Shown here in pieces: positions 28,493 through 40,857 of a stretch of DNA of 64,000 nt. Position numbers and translations under genes: made by a program. Source of the DNA: Curtobacterium sp. MCSS17_015 (GTDB taxonomy: Bacteria > Actinomycetota > Actinomycetes > Actinomycetales > Microbacteriaceae). The notes under the pieces were generated by a model, which saw only the letters and a list, made by a program, of their open reading frames with translations, was not told where the DNA came from and did no database searches. The DNA lies in NCBI RefSeq assembly GCF_003234265.2, contig NZ_CP126256.1, positions 1,116,001 through 1,180,000 on the forward strand. Direction: 5' to 3'. How positions within the stretch are numbered: the stretch's first letter is position 1; the number at the start of each line of letters is the position of its first letter.

Positions 28493-29896
28493 TCAGCCCG
28501 GACCGGACGACCCCGCCCGGACCGCGGTGAGTACGACGTCGAGCGCCCGGTCGAGTTCGGGCAGTGTCACGGCCCCGTACCCGAGCACGATCCCGTTGCC
28601 CGACCGTCCCCGCTCGAGCTCGTAGTCGGCGAGGTCGGCCAGCAGGACACCGTCCGCCGCCGCGCGGGTGACCACGGCAGCGCCGGTCGGTGTACCCGGC
28701 CACGTCAGGACCGCGTGTAGACCGCCGGTGAGGGCACGGGCCTCCAGGCCGGGGATGCCCGTGTCGGCGAGCCGGACCGCGATCCGTTCCCGTCGGTGCG
28801 TGTAGTCCCGGCGCACCCGGCCGAGGTGGCGGCGGAACGCCCCGGTGCGGAGCAGGTGCGCGAGCGTGACCTGTACCGGCTCGGCGACGACCGCACCGCG
28901 GGCCGTCCGGGCCGATCGGACCGCTTCGCCGACCGGACCGGCGGGCACGACGACGTAGGCACACCGGAGCCGCGGGTCGAGGGTCTTCGAGAAGCCGCCG
29001 AGGTGCACCACGACGCCGTCGGTGTCGAGCGCGGCGAGGGCCGGGACGGGACTGCCCCGGTGGCGGAACTCGGAGTCGTAGTCGTCCTCGACCACGACCA
29101 TGCCGACCGCCGAGGCGTGCGCGAGCAGCGCTCGCCGGTGCCCGACCGGCATCACGGAGCCGAGCGGGTACTGGTGCGTGGGGGAGACGACGACCGCGTC
29201 GACGTCGACCGCGGCGAGGGCGGCGAGGTCGACGCCGTCCGGTCCGACGGGGACGGCCACCAGGTCCGCGCCGGCACTCGTCAGGGCGCGGTGGCCGGAA
29301 CGGTACCCGGGGTCCTCGACGGCGATCCGGGGCGCGCGGCCGAGCAGGGTGCCCAGTGCCTCGGCGACGAGGGACAGCGCCTCCGAGGTCCCGGCAGCGA
29401 CGAGGACCTGCGACACCGACGGGGAGAACCCGCGCGCGAGACCGAGCTGCACGACCAGTTGCTCGCGCAGGGCGGGCAGCCCCGCGGGCTCGGACAGCGC
29501 GTTGCGGAGCGGCGCGTCGGCCGCGGCCCGCCAGGCCGCTCGCCAGTCCCGGTCGCTGATCGCGGCGACGGCCGGGATCCCCGGTCGGCAGTCGACGCCG
29601 AGTCGCTCCGGCGCCTCGGCAGGTGCGACATCCGGCGCCGGCCCCCGCTGCCCGCGGCTCACCCCGGGCGCACCGCCCGCTCCGGCCACGACCCGGGCCG
29701 CCGCGCCCTGCCGCGTCCGGAGGTACCCCTCGCCGTCGAGCTGCTCGTAGGCCGCCACGACTGTGCCGCGCGCGACCCCGAGCTCGCCCGCCAGGGACCG
29801 CGTCGACGGCAGCGGGTCACCGGCGCCGAGGGTCCCGTCGTGCACCAGGGCCCGCACCCGTGCGACGACGGCGGCCACCTTGCTCGACTGGTCCAC
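28493..29896 (-). CDS. MocR/PdxR-type GntR regulator with aminotransferase domain
   Basis: About 467 residues. N-terminal GntR winged helix (GDPLPSTRSLAGELGVARGT then VVAAYEQLDGEGYL) linked to a class I aminotransferase fold: VLVAAGTSEALSLVAEALG, VVVSPTHQYPLG, VVVEDDYDSEFRH and the PLP lysine in HLGGFSKTLDPRLRCAYVV. MocR regulators sense PLP or amino-acid adducts and often control vitamin B6 or aminoacid genes. It is divergent from the flavin-split-barrel gene, its probable target. The start is uncertain: GTG at 29896 is the first conventional codon before the helix-turn-helix, but a CTG at 29932 sits at leaderless spacing from a TAGGGT box and would add twelve residues that resemble family N-termini. 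Confidence 0.83.
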   Translation of the reverse strand: MDQSSKVAAVVARVRALVHDGTLGAGDPLPSTRSLAGELGVARGTVVAAYEQLDGEGYLRTRQGAAARVVAGAGGAPGVSRGQRGPAPDVAPAEAPERLGVDCRPGIPAVAAISDRDWRAAWRAAADAPLRNALSEPAGLPALREQLVVQLGLARGFSPSVSQVLVAAGTSEALSLVAEALGTLLGRAPRIAVEDPGYRSGHRALTSAGADLVAVPVGPDGVDLAALAAVDVDAVVVSPTHQYPLGSVMPVGHRRALLAHASAVGMVVVEDDYDSEFRHRGSPVPALAALDTDGVVVHLGGFSKTLDPRLRCAYVVVPAGPVGEAVRSARTARGAVVAEPVQVTLAHLLRTGAFRRHLGRVRRDYTHRRERIAVRLADTGIPGLEARALTGGLHAVLTWPGTPTGAAVVTRAAADGVLLADLADYELERGRSGNGIVLGYGAVTLPELDRALDVVLTAVRAGSSGPG

Positions 29897-29937
29897 CTGG
29901 AGCGCCCCGATCTGGTCTACGTGCTGGTCCAGTCCCG

Positions 29938-29947
29938 ACCCTAGCGT
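29938..29947. promoter_or_regulatory. Overlapping divergent -10 boxes
   Basis: TAGCGT (plus strand, 29942-29947) is six bases before the ATG at 29954. On the minus strand TAGGGT (29938-29943) overlaps it by two bases and points at the MocR gene. The two promoters cannot be occupied at once, an arrangement suited to autoregulated MocR switches. Confidence 0.5.
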
Positions 29948-29953
29948 CGAGAC

Positions 29954-30664
29954 ATGCCCGCTCCCGACGCACTGCCTTCCCTCACCGTCCGCCGTCTCCG
30001 CGAGCGCCAGCAGACCGATCCGGAGGCGCTCCGTCAGGTCCTCGCCGAGGGCTTCGTCGCCCACGTCGCCCTCGTCCGTGACGGCTTCCCGATCGTCCTG
30101 CCGTACCTGTACGGCGTCGGCGACCTCGGTGCCGGACCGGTCCTGCTGTTGCACGGGTCGACGGGCGGCGGGCTCTTCCTCGACGCCGGCGCGGAGGGCG
30201 TCCCCGTCTCCGCCACGGTCACCCACCTGGACGGCATCGTCTTCGCCCGCTCGACCTTCGACAGCTCCGCGAACTACCGCAGCGCGATGGTCGTCGGCCG
30301 CGCGACTGTGGTGCCGACCGAGCAGCGTGCCGAGGCGCTCCGCCAGGTCGCGGACCACCTCATGCCCGGCCGGCGCGCCGAGGTGCGCGAGATGACCGCC
30401 AAGGAGGTCCGCCAGACCCAGGTCCTGCAACTCCCGCTCGACACGGCGAGCGTCAAGGTCCGTGCCGCCGGCGTCGGTGAGGCACCCGACGACGGTGAGG
30501 ACCACCGTGTCTGGGCGGGTGTCCTGCCGGTCGCGGTGCGTGCCGGCGCACCGGTGTCGGGAGCGCTCGCCGCCGCGTCGGCCACGGCTCCCGACCCGTC
30601 CGTGCTCGCGCTCGCCGCACGGCTCGACGCGCTCGCCGACGACCGGGAGGCCGCGTGTCTGTGA
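29954..30664 (+). CDS. Pyridoxamine 5'-phosphate oxidase-like (flavin split-barrel) protein
   Basis: 236 residues with the split-barrel pattern of the PNPOx-like/NimA group: LAEGFVAHVALVRDGFPIVL, PYLYGV, VLLLHGSTGGGLFLDAG, then VSATVTHLDGIVFARSTF and NYRSAMVVGRATVV. These proteins bind flavin or F420 or heme and include nitroimidazole reductases; the substrate here is unknown. It is not PdxH, which is a different branch. Starts at an ATG with a leaderless -10 box six bases upstream. The divergent MocR regulator, itself a PLP-dependent fold, suggests a link to vitamin B6 or nitro-compound metabolism. Ala-rich C-terminus. Confidence 0.8.
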   Translation: MPAPDALPSLTVRRLRERQQTDPEALRQVLAEGFVAHVALVRDGFPIVLPYLYGVGDLGAGPVLLLHGSTGGGLFLDAGAEGVPVSATVTHLDGIVFARSTFDSSANYRSAMVVGRATVVPTEQRAEALRQVADHLMPGRRAEVREMTAKEVRQTQVLQLPLDTASVKVRAAGVGEAPDDGEDHRVWAGVLPVAVRAGAPVSGALAAASATAPDPSVLALAARLDALADDREAACL

Positions 30665-30699
30665 CGGACCGCAGGAACTCGCCGAGGTTCCCCAGCCGT

Positions 30700-30723
30700 G
30701 GTCAGGTTCCTGACCGATACGTT
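30700..30723 (+). promoter_or_regulatory. Palindrome and -10-like box upstream of the NlpC/P60 gene
   Basis: GGTCAGG-TT-CCTGACC (30700-30715) is a perfect 7+7 palindrome, directly followed by TACGTT at 30718-30723, a TANNNT hexamer. The gene starts at 30774 with GGAAGGA upstream. A dimeric regulator bound here would cover the promoter. No c-di-AMP riboswitch consensus is seen in the leader. Confidence 0.4.
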
Positions 30724-30773
30724 GTCTCTCCGGGTCGCCGCCCGAGACGGGCGGTCCAGACACGGAAGGAACC

Positions 30774-31700
30774 ATGGGACGCCAAGCACTGCCCGCTGAC
30801 GACGACCGTCGATCGGGCGCCGGCACCGTCCCCACAACCGTCGCCCCCGTGACCCGGGCACGCGGCCGCCGCGCCGCCGCCGGACCATCCGTCGCCCGCA
30901 GCACCTGGGTGGCGCACGAGCGCCCGGCCCGCGTCGTGACGCTCTCCCCGGCGCGGACCGCCCACCCGGTCGCCGACCCCGTGACCGGCACGCTCGTCTC
31001 CCGGACCGCCGCGCTCCGCGCCGAGCGCGCGGCCGACCCGCGGCACGTGCGACGTGCCGCCACCGCCAGACGCGCCGCACTGCTGATCGCCCCGGCACTG
31101 GCGGTCACCTCGACCCTGTCCCTCTCGATCCCGGCCGAGGCCGCCACGGCCGCACCGGCTGCGGTGCCCACGACGACCTCCCTCGAGCTGCAGACCTACA
31201 CCGTCGCCCACGACGTCGAGGTCCCGATCACGTCGTCCGACGGCGTGACGACGACATCGGTCGTGTCGTACCCGACCCTGGTCCTCCGCTTCGGCGTGAC
31301 CGAGGCCCAGGCGCAGTCGGCACTGTCCGCGGCGCTCTCGGCAGGCGGCGACCGCGCCACGGTGCTGCAGACGGCACTGCAGTACCTCGGCGACCCGTAC
31401 CTCGAGGGCGGAGCGGACCACGCGGGCATCGACTGCTCCGGCCTGACGATGGTGGCGTACCAGGCGGTCGGGATCGAGCTCGCCCACTACGTCCCCACGC
31501 AGGACGCCGCCGCGGAGACCGTCCCCGAGTCCGAGGCGGCGCCGGGGGACCTGGTGGTCTTCGACGACGAGGACCACGTCGGCCTGTACCTCGGGCAGGG
31601 ACTCGTGCTCCAGGCACCGCACCCGGGCGAGGTCGTGGACATCGTCCCGATGTACTCGATGCCGCACCACTTCGCCCGGCTCCTGCCTGCCGGTTCCTGA
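30774..31700 (+). CDS. Secreted NlpC/P60 peptidoglycan endopeptidase
   Basis: 308 residues. A long basic, Arg-rich N-terminus (about 100 residues) precedes one hydrophobic stretch (ALLIAPALAVTSTLSLSI, 102-119) with an AEA cleavage site at 121-123, so it is exported or membrane-anchored. The C-terminal papain-like NlpC/P60 domain has Cys221 in GIDCSGLTM, His268 in DHVGLYLG and His283 in LQAPHPGEV, the complete triad. Such enzymes cut D-Glu-mDAP bonds in cell-wall peptides. The ATG at 30774 has GAAGGAAC upstream. The unusually long cytoplasmic tail is either an N-terminal extension or a mis-assigned start; the ATG is the only well-supported one. Confidence 0.83.
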   Translation: MGRQALPADDDRRSGAGTVPTTVAPVTRARGRRAAAGPSVARSTWVAHERPARVVTLSPARTAHPVADPVTGTLVSRTAALRAERAADPRHVRRAATARRAALLIAPALAVTSTLSLSIPAEAATAAPAAVPTTTSLELQTYTVAHDVEVPITSSDGVTTTSVVSYPTLVLRFGVTEAQAQSALSAALSAGGDRATVLQTALQYLGDPYLEGGADHAGIDCSGLTMVAYQAVGIELAHYVPTQDAAAETVPESEAAPGDLVVFDDEDHVGLYLGQGLVLQAPHPGEVVDIVPMYSMPHHFARLLPAGS

Positions 31701-31855
31701 GCGGCGGGGTCGTCGCCGTGCAGGCCGACGGCTCCGACCGGCCACGTGTTCCCCGTGCGTGTGCTCACGGAGGCCGGGACCGTCGTGCAGTCGGTCTGAC
31801 CAGCCCGACCACGCAGGATCGCTGGGCTGACTCGCGAAGGGTTGCGGGCCTCCCG

Positions 31856-31861
31856 TAAGCT
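31856..31861 (+). promoter_or_regulatory. Putative -10 box (TAAGCT) of rlmN
   Basis: TAAGCT ends six bases before the ATG at 31868, leaderless spacing; the GTG at 31865 is only three bases away. This supports the ATG as the start. Confidence 0.5.
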
Positions 31862-31867
31862 GGAGTG

Positions 31868-33109
31868 ATGGCCACCGACACCCGCACCCCGTTCGAGGAG
31901 CAGAGCGCAGCACGCTCCGTCCGCCCGCAGGTGCGCCCGCGCACCGAGGGCTGGCAGCAGGCCACGGGGACCGACGGCCGACCACTGCTGCAGTTCGCGT
32001 CGCCGAAGCGGGGCAAGCCGCCCGTGCACCTGGCCGACCTGACGGCCGAGGAGCGCGAAGCCAAGGTCAAGGAACTCGGTCTGCCCGGGTTCCGCGCCAA
32101 GCAGCTCGCCACCCACTACTTCACGCACTACACGTCCGACCCGGCCAAGATGACCGACCTGCCGGCGGCCCAGCGCGACGAACTCGTCGCCGGCATGCTG
32201 CCGCCCCTGCTGACCGAGACCCGTCGTCTCGAGACGGACAAGGGCGACACGATCAAGTTCCTCTGGAAGCTGCACGACGGCGCCCTCGTGGAGTCGGTGC
32301 TCATGCGGTACCCGGGGCGCATCACGCTCTGCGTCTCGTCCCAGGCCGGCTGCGGGATGAACTGCCCGTTCTGCGCGACCGGCCAGGCAGGCCTGACGCG
32401 CAACATGTCGACGGCCGAGATCATCGAGCAGATCGTCCGGGCGAACGAGGCGATCGCTGCCGGGGAACTCGGCGGCGATCCTCGCAAGGGCGGCAAGGAC
32501 CGGGTCGATGCCGAGCGCGTCACGAACATCGTCTTCATGGGCATGGGGGAGCCGCTCGCGAACTACAAGCGCGTGATGGACGCGGTGCGGATCATGACCG
32601 CGCCCCAGCCGAACGGCCTCGGCATGAGCGCCCGCGGCATCACGATCTCGACGGTCGGCCTGGTGCCCGCGATCCTGAAGCTCGCCGACGAGGACATCCC
32701 GGTGACCTTCGCGCTGTCGTTGCACGCGCCGGACGACGAACTCCGCGACGAGCTCATCCCGGTGAACTCGAAGTGGAAGGTCGACGAGGCGATCGACGCC
32801 GCCCACAACTACTACGTCAAGACCGGTCGCCGCGTCTCGATCGAGTACGCGCTCATCAAGGACATGAACGACCACGCCTGGCGTGCGGATCTGTTGGCGG
32901 AGAAGCTCAACAAGCGCGGCAAGGGCTGGGTGCACGTCAACCCGATCCCGCTCAACCCGACGCCCGGGTCTGTGTGGACCTCGTCCGAGGTGCACGTGCA
33001 GGACGAGTTCGTCCGCCGACTCAACGCCGCCGGCATCCCGACCACCCTCCGCGACACCCGCGGCAAGGAGATCGACGGTGCCTGCGGGCAGTTGGCAGCG
33101 GCCGACTGA
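31868..33109 (+). CDS. rlmN: Dual-specificity RNA methyltransferase RlmN
   Basis: Radical-SAM enzyme that methylates C2 of A2503 in 23S rRNA and A37 of some tRNAs. 413 residues. The [4Fe-4S] motif is at C162-x3-C166-x2-C169 in GCGMNCPFC, the mechanistic C-terminal cysteine is Cys406 in DGACGQL, and the family motifs [29 protein letters not shown] and [21 protein letters not shown] are all present. Start by the leaderless -10 box; a GTG three bases earlier is in frame. Its own transcription unit, directly upstream of the rrn operon. Confidence 0.96.
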   Translation: MATDTRTPFEEQSAARSVRPQVRPRTEGWQQATGTDGRPLLQFASPKRGKPPVHLADLTAEEREAKVKELGLPGFRAKQLATHYFTHYTSDPAKMTDLPAAQRDELVAGMLPPLLTETRRLETDKGDTIKFLWKLHDGALVESVLMRYPGRITLCVSSQAGCGMNCPFCATGQAGLTRNMSTAEIIEQIVRANEAIAAGELGGDPRKGGKDRVDAERVTNIVFMGMGEPLANYKRVMDAVRIMTAPQPNGLGMSARGITISTVGLVPAILKLADEDIPVTFALSLHAPDDELRDELIPVNSKWKVDEAIDAAHNYYVKTGRRVSIEYALIKDMNDHAWRADLLAEKLNKRGKGWVHVNPIPLNPTPGSVWTSSEVHVQDEFVRRLNAAGIPTTLRDTRGKEIDGACGQLAAAD

Positions 33110-33344
33110 CGGCTGACCGACTCGTCGGTCAGGTGAGCGACGGCTCTGACGGGAGGCGCGGTGCGAGTACGCATCTGGGCCCACGACGGCCGGTTCCAGA
33201 CCGACGCGCCAGCGGCGGGCTGGCCGTGCCCGGTGGGGAGCCTTCTGTCGTTCCCAGGGACGGTCAGCGGCCGCGATCGCGTACGGCTTCCGCCGCCCGG
33301 AACAGCAGGGGAGCAGGCGCGACACGCCCGGGAGTCGAGCTGGC

Positions 33345-33374
33345 TTGGCGCTGCCGTTCACCCGTGCGTAAAGT
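33345..33374 (+). promoter_or_regulatory. Candidate rrn promoter
   Basis: TTGGCG (-35, 33345-33350) and TAAAGT (-10, 33369-33374) with an 18-base spacer, about 320 bases before mature 16S. It is the best sigma-70-like pair in the region. Confidence 0.5.
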
Positions 33375-33532
33375 AATCACTCGTTGCCGCTGAGGCGGAG
33401 AACGGATCGGCCGAGACGCTGACCGGGTCAACGACCTGGGAGATGCAGTCTGGCTCCGATCTTCCCCGGGCAACGAACCAGCCTCTCTGGCGAGACATCG
33501 TGATGATGTCGAGTGGGGAGTGCGTCTGGTCC

Positions 33533-33564
33533 TTGAGAACTCAACAGCGTGCACATTGTCAATG
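33533..33564 (+). other. rRNA leader motif and left 16S processing arm
   Basis: TTGAGAACTCAACAGCG (33533-33549) is followed by TGCAC-AT-TGTCAATG (33550-33564). The latter is complementary to CATTGACAGTGCA at 35325-35337 beyond the 16S, apart from a two-base bulge, forming an RNase III-type stem. The same TTGAGAACT..ACAG motif recurs before 23S. Confidence 0.6.
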
Positions 33565-33698
33565 CCAATTTTATTGACCCCGTGCCTGGTCGGTTTCGGC
33601 TGATCGGGTGTGGAGCAATTCCTTTTGGATTGAAGATTGTCAGTAGACAGTCAACAGTCAAGATCAACTCGCTGACACTTCGGTGTTGGTTGTAATTT

Positions 33699-38812
<5,114 letters not shown>

Positions 38813-38950
38813 ACACACTTTTTTCCCACACTTCGGTGTGGGGCTCGCGTCCACTTTGTGGTTCCCGACAGACGATCGGGAACAACTGAAACTGAACACC
38901 GCGCATGCGCGGAACTGTTTCGAACCTTCCCTGGTAGAAGTGTCGAACGT
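38813..38950 (+). other. 23S-5S spacer with right 23S processing arm
   Basis: The segment 38843-38864 is complementary to 35571-35592 over 22 positions (one mismatch, one G-U pair), so a long stem can close the 23S precursor. A short CCACACTTCGGTGTGG hairpin precedes it. Confidence 0.7.
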
Positions 38951-39068
38951 GTTCCGGTGGTCATAGCGAGAGGGAAACGCCCGGTCACATTCCGAACCCG
39001 GAAGCTAAGCCTCTCAGCGCCGATGGTACTGCAAGGGGGACCTTGTGGGAGAGTAGGACGCCGCCGGA
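38951..39068 (+). rRNA. rrf: 5S ribosomal RNA
   Basis: About 118 bases beginning GTTCCGGTGGTCATAGCGAG, with the conserved CACATTCCGAACCCGGAAG loop and GGGAGAGTAGGACGCCGCCGG end. TCCGGTGG at the 5' end pairs with CCGCCGGA at the 3' end. Boundaries plus or minus two bases. Confidence 0.95.
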
Positions 39069-39075
39069 CTCCTTT

Positions 39076-40788
39076 TCACAACAAAGAGCCCCTGGACGGG
39101 CGAGCAGAAATGCTCACCCGCCCAGGGGCTCTTTTGCGTCCCCGGACGCATTCTCGATCCCGGTCGGAACGAGGTACACCGCGGCTGAGCAGGCGGTGAC
39201 GGGCTCCGGGTAGACCGGAGACATGAAGGTCGTCGGAGTCGAAACATTCGGAGGGCCCCGCGCCCTCGCCGTCCATGAAGTACCCGAGGTGCACGCCGGT
39301 GCCGGCTCCGTCCGCATCGCCGTCCGCGCGTTCGCGGTGAACCCCACGGACACCGGGGTGCGAGCGGGGGAGCGTGACAGCTCGAAGGCCACGGCGCCGT
39401 ACGTCCCCGGCATGGACGCCGCCGGCGTCATCGACGAGGTCGGACCCGACGTCGAGGGATGGTCCGTCGGTGACGAGGTGATGGCGATCGCCTTGCCGCT
39501 CACCGGGCACGGCGGTGCGTACGTCGAGTACCTCGTCGCCCCGGTCGGGTCGTTCACGCGGATCCCGCGCGGGACCACGATCGAGGAAGCATCCACCGTG
39601 CCGATGAACGGGCTCACCGCCATCCAGATGCTCGAGCTCGCCGGGCTCGAACGTGGGCAGACGCTCGCCGTGACCGGCGCCGCCGGACTCCTCGGCAACT
39701 ACGTCGTGCAACTCGCCAAGGCCGCCGGCATCACCGTGATCGCTGACAGCTCCGAGAAGGACCAGGCCCTCGTCCGCTCGCTCGGTCCGGACCACGTGGT
39801 GCCGCGGGGGGATGGCTTCGCTGCCTCCGTTCGGTCGATCGTGCCCGAGGGTGTCGACGCCCTGTTCGACTGTGCGCTGCAGCGCGAACTGGTGGTCCCG
39901 GCGATCCGCGACGGCGGTGTGTTCGTCGACGTCCGTGGCTGGGAGGGCAACGGTGCCCCCACCATCCGGTTCGAGCGGGTGTCCGTGTTCAGCGAGTACC
40001 GGTCGTTCGACAAGCTCGAGCGGCTGCGCCACGGCGTCGAGGGTGGCACGATCGTGCCCCGGGTAGCCGAGGTCCTGCCGGCCGAGCGCGCACCCGAGGC
40101 GCACGAGCGGCTCGAGGCCGGCGGGACGCGCGGTCGCTTCGTCCTCACCTGGTGACGCAGCTGCGGTGACCGCATGACGGACGGGAGGGTCGGTACCAGC
40201 CGGTGCCGGGCCTCGCGTCCGTTCGTCGTTCGCCATCGCACGCAGTCGTTGCGACGGCGCTGGCCACGTCGCGCCTCGTGACGCACAAGGCGGCGCCTGC
40301 GGCTCCGGACCGGGAACCGCTCGCTGCGACGGGTGTGTCCCCTGGCCACGGTGCCGGTGGTGCCCGCCGGTGATCTGGTCCCAGCGGTCGAGCGCTGCCT
40401 CGACGGTGTCCGCAGCCGTCTGCACGTCGTCGTGGTCCCAGACGCGGATGACGCTCCACCCCTCGCTGCGGAGGACGGCGTCGTGCCAGGCGTCACGTTG
40501 CCGGTTCGCGAGCAGCTTCCTCCGCCACAGCTCGGCATTGGCCTTCGGCAGGTGGGCGTGCTCCTCGCACCAGTGCCAGAAGCAGCCGTCCACGAACACC
40601 GCGACACGGGCACGGGGGAACACGACGTCGGGACGCGCCCGTGTCCGGGTGCTGATGCGGCGGTCGACGAAGAACCGTCGGCCGCGGGCGTGGAGGGTGC
40701 GGCGCAGGGCGAGTTCCGGCGCGGTGTCACGGCGCCCGAACCGGGCCATGTGGCGGCTGCGCTCCTCGTCGGCGTCCCAGTGCTGCAT
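39076..40788 (-). CDS. vsr: Vsr-type very short patch repair endonuclease, stop codon far downstream
   Basis: Only the first 140 or so residues are functional-looking and match Vsr, which nicks 5' of T:G mismatches arising at methylated cytosines: GRRDTAPELALRRTLHARG, the catalytic Asp in RPDVVFPRARVAVF, VDGCFWHWCEEHAHLPK with the metal/zinc Cys and His, and GWSVIRVWDHDD. A normal Vsr ends near residue 145-150 (about position 40350). Here the frame continues without a stop to 39076, antisense to the whole neighbouring oxidoreductase, 570 codons in all. The extension has no recognisable content and passes through a palindromic terminator-like element, so the original stop was probably lost or a frameshift lies near 40223-40360. 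No cytosine methylase is adjacent. Promoter TACCGT is at leaderless spacing. Confidence 0.65.
   Translation of the reverse strand: MQHWDADEERSRHMARFGRRDTAPELALRRTLHARGRRFFVDRRISTRTRARPDVVFPRARVAVFVDGCFWHWCEEHAHLPKANAELWRRKLLANRQRDAWHDAVLRSEGWSVIRVWDHDDVQTAADTVEAALDRWDQITGGHHRHRGQGTHPSQRAVPGPEPQAPPCASRGATWPAPSQRLRAMANDERTRGPAPAGTDPPVRHAVTAAASPGEDEATARPAGLEPLVRLGCALGRQDLGYPGHDRATLDAVAQPLELVERPVLAEHGHPLEPDGGGTVALPATDVDEHTAVADRRDHQFALQRTVEQGVDTLGHDRPNGGSEAIPPRHHVVRTERADEGLVLLGAVSDHGDAGGLGELHDVVAEESGGAGHGERLPTFEPGELEHLDGGEPVHRHGGCFLDRGPARDPRERPDRGDEVLDVRTAVPGERQGDRHHLVTDGPSLDVGSDLVDDAGGVHAGDVRRRGLRAVTLPRSHPGVRGVHRERADGDADGAGTGVHLGYFMDGEGAGPSECFDSDDLHVSGLPGARHRLLSRGVPRSDRDRECVRGRKRAPGRVSISARPSRGSLL
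39084..39135. terminator. rrn operon terminator
   Basis: GAGCCCCTGG.CGGG.GAGC pairs with its complement across an AGAAAT loop (20-bp stem with two mismatches), followed by CTTTT and preceded by CAAAG, so it may work on both strands. It lies about 17 bases after 5S. Confidence 0.85.
39223..40155 (+). CDS. NADP-dependent zinc-less MDR oxidoreductase (quinone oxidoreductase-like)
   Basis: 310 residues of the medium-chain dehydrogenase/reductase superfamily. The N-terminal GroES-like domain has VRAFAVNPTDTGVRAGE and the diagnostic PYVPGMDAAGVIDEVG; the Rossmann domain has LAVTGAAGLLGNYVVQLAKA and VIADSSEKDQALVRSLGPDHVV. No zinc-binding cysteine cluster is present, so it belongs to the quinone oxidoreductase/enoyl reductase branch. 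Its substrate is unknown. The ATG at 39223 has CCGGAGAC before it. It is convergent with vsr, and a palindrome (40177-40222) lies just beyond its stop. Confidence 0.87.
   Translation: MKVVGVETFGGPRALAVHEVPEVHAGAGSVRIAVRAFAVNPTDTGVRAGERDSSKATAPYVPGMDAAGVIDEVGPDVEGWSVGDEVMAIALPLTGHGGAYVEYLVAPVGSFTRIPRGTTIEEASTVPMNGLTAIQMLELAGLERGQTLAVTGAAGLLGNYVVQLAKAAGITVIADSSEKDQALVRSLGPDHVVPRGDGFAASVRSIVPEGVDALFDCALQRELVVPAIRDGGVFVDVRGWEGNGAPTIRFERVSVFSEYRSFDKLERLRHGVEGGTIVPRVAEVLPAERAPEAHERLEAGGTRGRFVLTW
40177..40222. terminator. Palindromic element between convergent oxidoreductase and vsr
   Basis: 21-base arms (40177-40197, 40202-40222; two mismatches, two G-T pairs) around an AGCC loop. Arms and loop resemble the catalase terminator at 24521-24566 (shared ACGGGAGG and GGTACC/GGTGCC). 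It lies 22 bases after the oxidoreductase stop and works as a bidirectional terminator by position. Confidence 0.65.
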
Positions 40789-40794
40789 GCCGTG

Positions 40795-40800
40795 ACGGTA
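40795..40800 (-). promoter_or_regulatory. Putative -10 box (TACCGT) of vsr
   Basis: Minus-strand TACCGT ends six bases before the ATG at 40788, leaderless spacing. It supports the chosen vsr start and a live promoter. Confidence 0.45.
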
Positions 40801-40857
40801 CCGAGGGAGTGGAGCCCCCCGAGTCGCATCGGCGGGATCCGTGGAGGACTCCGGCGG

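Larger units (their letters stand above)
33110..33698 (+). other. 589-base rrn upstream region without protein genes
   Basis: No coding sequence with convincing codon use is present; a 71-codon frame at 33161-33376 is not supported. The region holds the candidate rRNA promoter (33345-33374), the leader motif at 33533-33549 and the left arm of the 16S processing stem. Confidence 0.6.

Noticed and set aside
26850..28964. Minus-strand continuation of the RimB-like frame to 28964
   Set aside because: The frame is antisense to rimK; the family N-terminus starts at the ATG at 26849.
30665..30773. c-di-AMP (ydaO) riboswitch before the NlpC/P60 gene
   Set aside because: The 110-base leader lacks the conserved ydaO core; only the palindrome and -10-like box are seen.
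33161..33376. 71-codon frame upstream of 16S
   Set aside because: Composition unlike a gene, no homologue recognised, and it lies in the rrn promoter region.
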